From assembly GCA_017540645.1 (NCBI GenBank), contig JAFYAQ010000016.1:1-45647 (forward strand): a stretch of DNA of 45,647 bases. The letters run 5' to 3'. The stretch is from Oscillospiraceae bacterium (GTDB lineage Bacteria > Bacillota > Clostridia > Oscillospirales > Oscillospiraceae). Shown here piece after piece: positions 22,632 to 30,473 of this stretch. The translations under genes and the position numbers were made by a program. The notes under the pieces are model-generated. The model was given only the letters and a program-made list of their open reading frames with translations, ran no database searches and was not told the origin of the DNA. Numbering within the stretch: position 1 is the first letter of the stretch; each line of letters opens with the position of its first letter.

Positions 22632-23380
22632 GAAAAGAGATCCTGGGGATCGGCTTTGACGATCTGGATTTCTCCCAGGCTTTGGAGACGGCGGACGCCC
22701 TCTGCCGGAGCGGGCGGGGCGGCAGCATCGTCACCGCCAACCCGGAGCTGATCCTTCACGCCCGAAAGGAGAAGGGACTCCGGATGGCCGCAGCGGGGGC
22801 GGACCTGGTCCTGGCCGACGGGATCGGCGTGCTGTACGCCGCCCGCATCCTGGGAACGCCGCTCCCGGAGCGGATCGCGGGGGCGGATCTTGTGCCGGCG
22901 CTGCTGTCGCGCCTGGCGGCGCGGGGGGACTCTGTGTTCCTGTACGGAGGAAAGCCGGGGATCGCCCGGCGCGCCGGAGAGGTACTGAAGCGGAGCTTCC
23001 CCGGCCTTGGTATCGCCGGAACGGAAAACGGGTATATTTCCCGAGAGGAAGAGCTTTTGGAGCGCATCCGGGCGTCCGGGCCGGAGCTTTTGCTCCTGGG
23101 CCTGGGCGCGCCCCGCCAGGAGCTTTGGATGGCGGAGCACCGAGAGGAGCTGCCCGCCGTGATGATCGGGGTCGGCGGCCTGCTGGACGTGCTGGCCGGG
23201 GATAAATCCCGGGCACCGGAGCGCTTTCAGCGCCTGGGCCTGGAGTGGCTTTACCGCCTTTACCGGGAACCCCGCCGTTTTCACCGGATGCTCCCCCTGC
23301 CGGGAGTGCTGCTGATGGCAGGCTGGGAGAGATTAAAAAACGGGGTCCCGAAGGACCCCGACGACAGGCCTGTTCGCTGA
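22628..23380 (+). CDS. WecG/TagA/CpsF-family glycosyltransferase
   Basis: The 250-residue protein overlaps the sirtuin stop by 4 bases, so the two are coupled. Family landmarks are ITAN-type VTANPELILHAR, LVLADGIGVLYAARILG (with the conserved Asp-Gly), and VFLYGGKPGIARRAGEVLKRSFPGL, then LLLGLGAPRQELWMAEH and IGVGGLLDVLAG. In Firmicutes TagA adds N-acetylmannosamine to undecaprenyl-PP-GlcNAc at the start of wall teichoic acid synthesis; other members act in exopolysaccharide synthesis. Its last codons contain a hairpin that serves as terminator for the opposite-strand gene. The exact sugar is not evident. Confidence 0.88.
   Translation: MRKEILGIGFDDLDFSQALETADALCRSGRGGSIVTANPELILHARKEKGLRMAAAGADLVLADGIGVLYAARILGTPLPERIAGADLVPALLSRLAARGDSVFLYGGKPGIARRAGEVLKRSFPGLGIAGTENGYISREEELLERIRASGPELLLLGLGAPRQELWMAEHREELPAVMIGVGGLLDVLAGDKSRAPERFQRLGLEWLYRLYREPRRFHRMLPLPGVLLMAGWERLKNGVPKDPDDRPVR
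23333..23360 (-). terminator. Terminator of the Cys-rich gene, inside the 3' end of the glycosyltransferase gene
   Basis: GGGGTCC-CGAA-GGACCCC (23342-23359); on the minus strand the hairpin runs into TTTTTTAA. It is coding sequence on the plus strand. Confidence 0.7.
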
Positions 23381-23383
23381 CGT

Positions 23384-23536
23384 TCAGCAGCAGCCGTTGT
23401 CGTTACAGCCGCAGCCGTTTCCGCAGCCGCAGCCGCAGTTGCTGTTTCCGCAGCCGCAGCCGTTTCCGCATCCGACCAGCAGAAGGATGATGAGGACCCA
23501 GATGATATTGTTGTTGCAGCCGTTTCCGCAGAACAT
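23384..23536 (-). CDS. Small Cys/Gly/Asn-rich hydrophobic protein
   Basis: The 50-residue product has a GGGAGAG site ahead of ATG 23536. It starts MFCGNGCNNN, has one hydrophobic helix (IIWVLIILLLVG), and ends in a Cys-Gly-Asn-rich tail (CGNGCGCG-type repeats, over ten Cys). Small proteins with such a layout are known among sporulation-associated, YjcZ-like proteins of Firmicutes, but this one has far more Cys. The repetitive tail could bind metal or form cross-links in the spore coat or at the membrane; that is inference. Confidence 0.6.
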   Translation of the reverse strand: MFCGNGCNNNIIWVLIILLLVGCGNGCGCGNSNCGCGCGNGCGCNDNGCC

Positions 23537-23712
23537 GGAACTCTCCCTTTCTCCGCGCTGAAATCCGTACCGGGGAGCGCGGAAGGACCCGGACGTCATG
23601 GGCTTTGGCTCTGGCTGGGGGAGACGTTCTCCTCCATCCGCGCCATCCTATGCCCTCCCGGACCGGACGGTTCCTGAGCGGGATCACAGCATCTTTTTCC
23701 AAGGAGGAACAA

Positions 23713-25224
23713 ATGGACGAAAAGAACAACACGCCGGAGCAGGCCGAGCAGCTCCCGGAAATAACGGACGAGCCCACCACCCCGATCCCTCCGGCGGAGG
23801 AGCACAGCCCCAAGCCGCCTCTCTCCACGGAGGACCGGACGGCCACCTTTGAGACCGCCTCGGAGAAAGAGGTGGTAAAAGCCCCGGAGGAGCCGGAGCG
23901 GCCTTCAGAACCGCAGAGCGCAAAGCCGCTCCCCGGAAAGAGCGCCCACCCGGCCAAAAAGAGAGCCGCGCCGAAAACCGCCGCTCCCAAAACCGCCGGG
24001 CAAAAAAAGAAGGCTCCCGCCAAAAAGAAGAAAAGGAAAAAGGTCGAGCTTCCCACCGAGGAGGACCCCTGGGAGGAGGAGCGCAATTACCGTCCCATCC
24101 GCACCCGGCGGGACGGGCGCATCGGCTGCCTGGGCGGACTGATGTATGCGGTGTTCATTATCAGCGCCAGCATCCTGCTGGCGGTGTTCGGGTGGATCTG
24201 CGCCTCCGACCTGCTGGCGCTGAACAAAGAGAGCAACACGGTGGAGATCACGCTGCCGGAGACGGTCTTTACGGAAAAAGAGGTAGAGATCAAAAATGAC
24301 GACGGCCTGGTCACCGGTATCCGGACCGTCCGCACGGCGGATATCAACGCCGTGGCCGGGGTCCTGAAGGACTACGGCCTGATCAATTACAAGTGGCTCT
24401 TCAAGCTCTATTCCCGCTTCTCCCACGCGGAAAACCAGCTGGACCCGGGCACCTATGTACTGACCACCAATCTGGACTACCGGGCGCTGGTGAAAAAAAT
24501 GCAGTCCGGCGCGGGCTCTCAGCTCCAGACCCTGGTCATGCTCCCCGAGGGCTACAATATGGACCAGATCTTTGAAAAGCTGGAGAAGGAGGGGGTCTGT
24601 TCCCGGGAGGATCTGTACGAGGCGGCGGCGCAGACCGAGTTCTCCTATGCCTTCCTGGAGGACATGGAGACCGGAGACGCCTACCGGCTGGAGGGCTACC
24701 TCTTCCCGGATACCTACTACTTCTACCAGGGGATGCAGGCGGCCAGCGCCATCAATAAGTTCCTCTCCAACTTCCACTATCGCATCACGGATGAGATGTG
24801 GCAGCGGACAAAGGCGCTGAACCTCAGCTTCCGGGAGATGCTCACCGTTGCCTCGCTCATCGAGAAGGAGGCGGCGGACGACGACGAACGGTCGCTGATC
24901 GCCTCGGTGATCTACAACCGTCTGGCCAGCGGAATGCCGCTGCAGATCGACGCCACGGTGATCTACGCCCTGCGGGACGAGGGCTATACCAGGCTGACCA
25001 CGGAGCTGATCCAGTCCACGGACAGCCCCTACAACACCTACCTCTATACGGGGCTCACCCCGGGACCCATCTGCAGCCCGGGCATGGCCTCCATCCAGGC
25101 GGCACTGGATCCCGCCACCACCGGTTATTACTACTATGCTCTGGACGTGGAGAGCGGCACCCACCGCTTCTTCACCAACCTGGACGATCACGAGGCCTTC
25201 GTGGCCACCCAGGATTACGGTTGA
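23713..25224 (+). CDS. mltG: Endolytic transglycosylase MltG
   Basis: AAGGAGG lies five bases from ATG 23713; the in-frame ATG at 23605 has no comparable site. The 503-residue protein has a long cytoplasmic, disordered N-terminus (1-135) with Pro/Glu-rich and Lys/Ala-rich parts, one membrane helix (141-164), a LysM-like linker and the YceG/MltG catalytic domain. There the LIEKEA motif carries the catalytic Glu, with EGYLFPDTYYF before it and YNTYLYTGLTPGPICSPG after. MltG cuts nascent peptidoglycan to end glycan strands at the membrane. The long basic N-terminal tail is larger than in most homologues. Confidence 0.93.
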   Translation: MDEKNNTPEQAEQLPEITDEPTTPIPPAEEHSPKPPLSTEDRTATFETASEKEVVKAPEEPERPSEPQSAKPLPGKSAHPAKKRAAPKTAAPKTAGQKKKAPAKKKKRKKVELPTEEDPWEEERNYRPIRTRRDGRIGCLGGLMYAVFIISASILLAVFGWICASDLLALNKESNTVEITLPETVFTEKEVEIKNDDGLVTGIRTVRTADINAVAGVLKDYGLINYKWLFKLYSRFSHAENQLDPGTYVLTTNLDYRALVKKMQSGAGSQLQTLVMLPEGYNMDQIFEKLEKEGVCSREDLYEAAAQTEFSYAFLEDMETGDAYRLEGYLFPDTYYFYQGMQAASAINKFLSNFHYRITDEMWQRTKALNLSFREMLTVASLIEKEAADDDERSLIASVIYNRLASGMPLQIDATVIYALRDEGYTRLTTELIQSTDSPYNTYLYTGLTPGPICSPGMASIQAALDPATTGYYYYALDVESGTHRFFTNLDDHEAFVATQDYG

Positions 25225-25240
25225 TCCTCAAAACCAAAAA

Positions 25241-25279
25241 AGAGACGGTCCGCGTGAGATACGCGGACCGCCTCTTTTT
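25241..25279. terminator. Bidirectional terminator between mltG and the convergent flavoenzyme gene
   Basis: CGGTCCGCGT-GAGAT-ACGCGGACCG (25246-25270), flanked by AGAG/CTCT. Five T residues follow on the plus strand and six on the minus strand. Confidence 0.85.
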
Positions 25280-25305
25280 GCTATATGCGGTGAGGATGCT
25301 TGATT

Positions 25306-27258
25306 TTACACGTCCAGAGCGGCGTGATAGCCCTGGTAGACGGCATGGGTGATGGTGTCGGGACGCACGCAGTTGCCGATGGAGAAGAACTTGGGCGCGG
25401 TGCCCCGCAGCTCCTCCACCACGTCGGTCTTGGGCACCAGGCCCAGGCCCGCCAGGATGCTGTCGCCCTTGATCTCCACTGTCTCGCCTTCGGGGGTCTC
25501 GCAGAAGACGCTGTTGCCCTCCACCCGTTTGCAGGTGCAGTTGAGATGGATGTCCACATGGACCTTGTCCAGCTCCGCCATCAGCAGGGGACGGTAGCGG
25601 ACGTTGGCGTCCGGGCAGAGCTGGTCACGCATCTCCACCAGATGGACGTTCTTGCCGTCTCTGGCCAGGCACACGGCCATCTCGCAGCCCACCAGACCGC
25701 CGCCCAGAACGATGCAGGTATCGCCGATCTGATCCTTTTTCAGATGGTAATCCTCCGCCGGAAACATGATGGGGCTCTCCCGCAGACCGGGGATGGGGGG
25801 CAGCAGGGGCTCCGAGCCGGCGGCCACGATCAGGGCGTCCGGGGCCTCCTTTTCCACATAGGCCCGGTCCACCCGGGTGTTCAGGCGGATCTCCACGCCC
25901 GCCTTTTCCGCCATGTGGCGGTAGGTCTCGCCCAGGAGATACATGTCATACTTGAAGGGGATGGCCGCCTCGCCGATCAGCAGACCGCCGGTCCGGTCGG
26001 TGGCTTCGCAGAGGATGACCTGGTGCCCGCGGCGGGCCGCGGTATAGGCGGCGTACAGACCACCGGGGCCGCCGCCCACCACCAGGACCTTCTTGGGCTC
26101 GGGGGACTTGGGGATCTCGCCGAAGCCCTCATTCTCCCGGCCGATCAGGGGGTTGACGGTGCAGCGGCGGGTGAAGGTGGAGGCCCGCTCCGCCATGCAG
26201 GTGAAGCAGCGCAGGCAGTGGACGATCTCGTCGTCGCGGTTGGCCATGACCTTGTTGGGGAACTGGTTGTCCGCCAGAAGCTGACGGGCCATGTAGATGA
26301 TGTCGGCCTTGCCGGAGGCGATGATCTCCTCCATCATGGCCGGGTCGCTGAGGCCACCGATGGTGGCCACAGGCTTTTTCACATGCTTTTTGATCTCCGC
26401 GGCCAGGTAGACGTTGCGGCCGTGCTCCTCGAACCAGGAGGGGTGGGTGATGCCGAAGGTCTTCTGATACGTACCGGCGGAGACATGGATGATGTCCACC
26501 AGATCCTCGATGGCCTGGGCGATGCGAACGCCTTCATCCAGATGGTATCCGCCCTCTACGAACTCGTCTCCGCTGAGACGCACTTCGATGGGAAACCAGG
26601 GGCCCACGGCCTTGCGGACGGAGGTCAGCACCTCCCGGGCAAAGCGGACCCGGTTTTCCAGAGAGCCGCCGTACTCGTCGGTGCGGTGATTGAACAGGGG
26701 GGAGAGGAACTGGTTGATCAGCCAGCCGTGGCCGGCGTGGACCATGACCATCTCAAAACCGGCCCGCTTGACCAGAGCGGCGGCATTGCCGTAGGCCGCC
26801 ACGATCTCGTCGATCATCTCCTTGGTCAGAGCCTTGACAGGAACGCCGTCGGCACGGACGCCGTCGGAGGGACCCCACTGGGCCATGGAGGCCTTCCGGT
26901 TTTTGTCCGCCAGGTAGGTCCCGGCGAACTGGCCGGAGTGGCTGAGCTCCACAGAGGGGATGGCTCCGTGGCGCTTGATCGCGTCGGCCGTGTAGGTAAA
27001 GCTGGGCAGACTTTCGGGAACGGAGAGGTCGATCCGATAGGCGTGGCTGCCGTCGGAGGGGTGGACCATGCACTCGGAAATGGTCACCGCCGCCGCGCCG
27101 CCGTAGGCGCGCAGCTCGTAGAATTTCAGGGAGCGGGGACCGATGCAGCCGTCGGCGGTGATATCCGTGCCGCCCATGGGGGAGGAGAACATGCGGTTGC
27201 GGAAAACAGTCTTGCCGATGGTGATGGGGGAGCAGAGATGCGGATACTTGTACTCCAT
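25306..27258 (-). CDS. NADH:flavin oxidoreductase / 2,4-dienoyl-CoA reductase-type Fe-S flavoenzyme
   Basis: This 650-residue protein has an N-terminal old-yellow-enzyme TIM barrel (1-~340: RNRMFSSPMGG, VHAGHGWLINQFLSPLFNHRTDEYGGSLENR). A [4Fe-4S] cluster binding stretch follows, CLRCFTCM then CTVNP (C-x2-C-x2-C-x11-C), and then a C-terminal FAD/NAD(P)-binding half with VLVVGGGPGGLYAA and VLGGGLVGCEMAVCLA. The same build is shared by FadH and the clostridial bile-acid enzymes BaiCD and BaiH and by other enoate reductases. It probably reduces a C=C bond of an enoate or dienoyl compound. AGGAGG precedes the ATG. It lies 49 bases after the FtsW/RodA-type gene, possibly on one transcript. Confidence 0.88.
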   Translation of the reverse strand: MEYKYPHLCSPITIGKTVFRNRMFSSPMGGTDITADGCIGPRSLKFYELRAYGGAAAVTISECMVHPSDGSHAYRIDLSVPESLPSFTYTADAIKRHGAIPSVELSHSGQFAGTYLADKNRKASMAQWGPSDGVRADGVPVKALTKEMIDEIVAAYGNAAALVKRAGFEMVMVHAGHGWLINQFLSPLFNHRTDEYGGSLENRVRFAREVLTSVRKAVGPWFPIEVRLSGDEFVEGGYHLDEGVRIAQAIEDLVDIIHVSAGTYQKTFGITHPSWFEEHGRNVYLAAEIKKHVKKPVATIGGLSDPAMMEEIIASGKADIIYMARQLLADNQFPNKVMANRDDEIVHCLRCFTCMAERASTFTRRCTVNPLIGRENEGFGEIPKSPEPKKVLVVGGGPGGLYAAYTAARRGHQVILCEATDRTGGLLIGEAAIPFKYDMYLLGETYRHMAEKAGVEIRLNTRVDRAYVEKEAPDALIVAAGSEPLLPPIPGLRESPIMFPAEDYHLKKDQIGDTCIVLGGGLVGCEMAVCLARDGKNVHLVEMRDQLCPDANVRYRPLLMAELDKVHVDIHLNCTCKRVEGNSVFCETPEGETVEIKGDSILAGLGLVPKTDVVEELRGTAPKFFSIGNCVRPDTITHAVYQGYHAALDV

Positions 27259-27307
27259 CTGGGTTTCCTCCTGAAAAATAATTATGTAAACCTATTGTGC
27301 GACACAC

Positions 27308-28489
27308 TCAATACCGGTGGAATTGCTGTGGCGTCGGTCGGTACTTGACGCCGGACACCAGTCCCACGGCGGCGAAAGTAGACATGAGCGATGAGCCCCC
27401 GTAGCTGAAGAAGGGGAGGGTGATGCCGATAACGGGGGTGATGCCGATGCACATGCCGGTGTTGACCAGCATCTGGAAGAAGATGCTGGACGCCACGCCG
27501 ATGCACACCAGCATACTCATGGTATTGTTGGAGCGGAGCCCCACCATGACACAGTGGATGATGACGATGGACAGCAGGATGATGATGATCACACAGGCGA
27601 TCATGCCCAGCTCCTCTCCGGCCACGGAGAAGATGAAGTCCGTGTGCTTGCCGGTCAGGGAGTTGGTCTGGGTCTGGATGCCCTTGCCGTAGCCCACGCC
27701 GGTCAGCTGACCGGAGGCCAGGGCGATCTTGCTTCGGGTGGTCTGCCAGGTGATGCCCCAGCCGGTGGGATCGATGGTGGGATCGTAGGGGGCCAGAATG
27801 CGCTCCCGCTGATAGGTGTCCAGGATGCTCCACATAAACGGCACCGCCATGGCCGCCAGGGCGCCGCCGATGAGGAACCAGTAGAATTTGATCCCGGCCA
27901 CCAGCATCATGATCACAAAAATGGCGCCGAACACCACGGCCGAGCCCAGGTCCTTGGCGGTGATCATGATCAGCACGAAGGTGTAGCCAAAGTGGACCAG
28001 CAGCTGGAGCATGCTGGGGATGGAGTTGATATCCCTGTATTCCTTCAGAAAGGTCATCTGGCGGGCCATCAATATGATGAACACCACCTTGACGATCTCC
28101 GAGGGCTGGATGCCGATGCCCAGGAAGCGGAGCCAGCCGGAGTTGCCGGTATCGCCGGATACGCCGAAGGGGATCAGTAGCGCCATCAGAAAGGTCTCAA
28201 AGATCAACAGGATGATCCACTTGTCGGCGATGATCTCCACGTCGATGACCGTGAACACATAATAGAGTACCAGTCCCAGAATAAAGGCGAAGACCTGCAC
28301 CGGAACATAGGTGTGGCTGACGTAGGCGCGGACGGCGCTGGCGATCAGCACCAGACCGAAGACGGTGCATATGCAGCTCATAGCCAGCAGGAACATGTCC
28401 CCCCGGTGGAAAAAGTCGGAGGTGTGGTTCCAGACATAGAGAACGGCCGAACGGGTCTCCAGCCAGAGATTGCGGAGTTTAACGTTCAA
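27308..28489 (-). CDS. FtsW/RodA/SpoVE-family peptidoglycan polymerase
   Basis: The preferred start is TTG 28489, seven bases after GGGAGG on the minus strand; an in-frame ATG at 28553 would lie upstream of that ribosome binding site and inside the promoter. The 393-residue protein has about ten membrane helices with SEDS-family motifs: IQPSEIVKVVFI, the conserved Asp in ITAKDLGSAVVF, GVGYGKG, FIFSVAGEELGM, and the closing ITLPFFSYGGSSLMSTFAAVG. SEDS proteins polymerise glycan strands from lipid II together with a class B PBP. RodA is the closest guess from the PYDPTIDPTGWGI loop region; no partner PBP is adjacent. Confidence 0.88.
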   Translation of the reverse strand: MNVKLRNLWLETRSAVLYVWNHTSDFFHRGDMFLLAMSCICTVFGLVLIASAVRAYVSHTYVPVQVFAFILGLVLYYVFTVIDVEIIADKWIILLIFETFLMALLIPFGVSGDTGNSGWLRFLGIGIQPSEIVKVVFIILMARQMTFLKEYRDINSIPSMLQLLVHFGYTFVLIMITAKDLGSAVVFGAIFVIMMLVAGIKFYWFLIGGALAAMAVPFMWSILDTYQRERILAPYDPTIDPTGWGITWQTTRSKIALASGQLTGVGYGKGIQTQTNSLTGKHTDFIFSVAGEELGMIACVIIIILLSIVIIHCVMVGLRSNNTMSMLVCIGVASSIFFQMLVNTGMCIGITPVIGITLPFFSYGGSSLMSTFAAVGLVSGVKYRPTPQQFHRY

Positions 28490-28545
28490 ATCGGTACCTC
28501 CCGGGAACAAACAGATAAGGATTGGGTGAATTTTTTCAATTTCAC

Positions 28546-28574
28546 ATTGTAGCACAAGCTGTCTTTTTCTGCAA
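28546..28574 (-). promoter_or_regulatory. Promoter of the FtsW/RodA-type gene
   Basis: On the minus strand TTGCAG (28569-28574), a 17-base spacer and TACAAT (28546-28551), about 57 bases ahead of the TTG start; this also argues against the ATG at 28553. Confidence 0.65.
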
Positions 28575-28590
28575 TAGGCGGGAAAAATGC

Positions 28591-28619
28591 TTTACTCCGC
28601 CCCGCGGCTGGTGTATACT
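28591..28619 (+). promoter_or_regulatory. Promoter of tsaE-tsaB
   Basis: TTTACT (28591-28596), a 17-base spacer and TATACT (28614-28619), divergent from the promoter of the FtsW/RodA-type gene. Confidence 0.5.
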
Positions 28620-28650
28620 CACCCATAGAATCCCATAAGAGAGGAAAACC

Positions 28651-29076
28651 ATGATATATACATCCAACAGCGAGGCCGAGAGCGAGGCTCTCGGCGAGCG
28701 TCTGGCCCGCTGCCTCCCCCCGGGAGGCGTGGTGATCGCCATGTACGGTGAGCTGGGCGCGGGGAAGACCGCCTTCGTCCGGGGCCTTGCCCGGGGCCTG
28801 GGTATTCATGACGGCGTGGTCAGCCCCACCTTTACCATCGTCAACGAATTTCAGGGAGAGCGGGAGCTGTTCCATTTTGATATGTACCGCCTGGGCAGCG
28901 CGGACGAGCTTTTTGACATCGGCTGGGAGGATTACCTCCGGCGGGGCGGCGTGTGCGCCGTGGAGTGGAGTGAGAACGTCCCGGAGGCCTTTGACGGCTC
29001 CGAGATCCGCGTCACCATAGAGAAAACGTCCGACACGGCCCGGACCATTACCATCGAGGGGGCGGAGTTATGCTGA
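28651..29076 (+). CDS. tsaE: tRNA threonylcarbamoyladenosine biosynthesis ATPase TsaE
   Basis: The 141-residue P-loop protein has GELGAGKTAFVRGLARGLG (Walker A at residues ~33-40), SPTFTIVNEF, and the HFDMYRLGSADELFDIGWEDYL segment typical of TsaE, then AVEWSENVPE. TsaE drives the TsaB-TsaD complex that makes N6-threonylcarbamoyl-adenosine at position 37 of ANN-decoding tRNAs. An AGAGAGG-like site precedes the ATG. It overlaps tsaB by 7 bases, which fits the usual tsaE-tsaB order; the often following rimI and tsaD genes are not in this window. Confidence 0.95.
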   Translation: MIYTSNSEAESEALGERLARCLPPGGVVIAMYGELGAGKTAFVRGLARGLGIHDGVVSPTFTIVNEFQGERELFHFDMYRLGSADELFDIGWEDYLRRGGVCAVEWSENVPEAFDGSEIRVTIEKTSDTARTITIEGAELC

Positions 29077-29777
29077 TCCTGGCGCTGGAAACCACAGCGG
29101 CCGCGGCTTCCGCCGCGCTCTGCCGGGACGGGGAGATCCTCTCCTACAGCTATCAGCGCAGCGGTCTTACCCACAGCCGGACGCTGCTGCCCATGGTGGA
29201 GGACCTGTTCCGCAACACAGAGATCGAAAAAACCGGCATCGACGCGGTGGCGGTGGCCCGGGGGCCCGGCTCCTTTACCGGTGTGCGCATCGGGGTCTCC
29301 ACAGCCAAGGGCCTGTGCTGGGGCCTCGGCAAGCCCGCCATCGGGGTCTCCACCCTGGAGGCCATGGCCTGGCTCGCCCTGGGCGCTCCCGCAGACGCGC
29401 TGATCTGCCCCGCCATGGACGCGAGAAGGAGCCAGCTCTACAATGCCTTTTTTGAGCTGAGGGACGGCAAGCCGGCCCGCCTTTGCCCGGACCGGGCTGT
29501 TTCCGCCGCGGACATGGCCGCCGAGGCGGCGGCTCTCGGCCGCCGGGTCTGGGTGCTGGGGGACGGCGCTGAAATCGCCGGCAGGGCCCTGGCAGAGAAA
29601 AACGTCCCTGTCATCCTGGCTCCGGAGCTTTCCCGCTGGCAGAGTGCCTGCGGCGTGGCTCTGTGCGCCATGGAAAAAGATCCTGCCCCGGCGCAGGATC
29701 TGCTGCCCGTGTATCTGCGCCTGTCCCAGGCCGAGCGGGAGCGGCAGGAGAGATTGGAAACAATTGGAAACAAATAA
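29070..29777 (+). CDS. tsaB: tRNA threonylcarbamoyladenosine biosynthesis protein TsaB
   Basis: The 235-residue protein is an ASKHA-fold partner of TsaD that lacks the metal-binding site. LILALETTAAAASAALC is the N-terminal strand pair; THSRTLLPMVEDLF replaces the HxxxH of TsaD. AVARGPGSFTGVRIGVSTAKGLCWGLGKPAIGVSTLEAMA is the family core, and the second half has ICPAMDARRSQLYNAFF. It shares its start region with tsaE. A C-terminal stretch after residue ~215 is rich in Arg and Glu. Confidence 0.95.
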   Translation: MLILALETTAAAASAALCRDGEILSYSYQRSGLTHSRTLLPMVEDLFRNTEIEKTGIDAVAVARGPGSFTGVRIGVSTAKGLCWGLGKPAIGVSTLEAMAWLALGAPADALICPAMDARRSQLYNAFFELRDGKPARLCPDRAVSAADMAAEAAALGRRVWVLGDGAEIAGRALAEKNVPVILAPELSRWQSACGVALCAMEKDPAPAQDLLPVYLRLSQAERERQERLETIGNK

Positions 29778-29804
29778 TCATAACATGATAAAAGGAGAAA
29801 CAAA

Positions 29805-30434
29805 ATGAGCCAGCTGCATGTATTTGACCACCCCCTGATCCAGCACAAGCTGTCCATCCTCCGTGACAAGAACACCGGCGTGAAGGAATTCCGGGAGCTG
29901 GTGGGCGAGATCGCCATGCTCATGTGCTATGAGGTCACCCGTGATCTTCCCGTGGAGGAAGTGGAGATCGAGACCCCCGTGGCGACGGCCAAGGTCAAGC
30001 GTTTGGCCGGCAAAAAGATGGCCATTGTCCCCATCCTCCGGGCCGGATTGGGTATGGTGGACGGCATGGTCGCCATGATCCCCTCCGCCAAGGTGGGCCA
30101 CATCGGCCTGTATCGGGACCCCAATACCCTGGAGCCCGTGGAGTACTACTGCAAGCTTCCCCCGGATATCGCCGAGCGTGACGTGATCGTGGTGGACCCC
30201 ATGTTCGCCACCGGCGGCAGCGCCAGCGCCGCCTGCACCTTCCTGAAGGAGCACGGCTGCAAGCACATCAAGCTGATGTGCATCATCGGCGCGCCTCCCG
30301 CCTGGGAAAAGATGCGCAAGGATCACCCGGATGTGGATGCCTATGTGGCAGCTATGGACGACCATCTGAACGAGCACGGCTACATCGTCCCCGGCCTGGG
30401 CGACGCCGGCGACCGGATTTTCGGCACGAAGTAA
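29805..30434 (+). CDS. upp: Uracil phosphoribosyltransferase
   Basis: Upp makes UMP from uracil and PRPP in pyrimidine salvage. The 209-residue product has the usual length. [24 protein letters not shown] is the family N-terminus; [13 protein letters not shown] and the PRPP-binding [11 protein letters not shown] are intact, and the C-terminus ends [17 protein letters not shown] as expected. AAAGGAG lies about seven bases before the ATG. It fits functionally with the pyrimidine-nucleoside phosphorylase at 7287, which supplies uracil, although the genes are far apart. Confidence 0.97.
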   Translation: MSQLHVFDHPLIQHKLSILRDKNTGVKEFRELVGEIAMLMCYEVTRDLPVEEVEIETPVATAKVKRLAGKKMAIVPILRAGLGMVDGMVAMIPSAKVGHIGLYRDPNTLEPVEYYCKLPPDIAERDVIVVDPMFATGGSASAACTFLKEHGCKHIKLMCIIGAPPAWEKMRKDHPDVDAYVAAMDDHLNEHGYIVPGLGDAGDRIFGTK

Positions 30435-30473
30435 TCATCCTTGCGCAGTCTGACCTCAACCGTGTTGCGAAAG

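Noticed and set aside
28490..28553. ATG start upstream of the FtsW/RodA-type gene
   Set aside because: It overlaps the -10 element of the predicted promoter and lies before the GGGAGG site; TTG 28489 is better placed.
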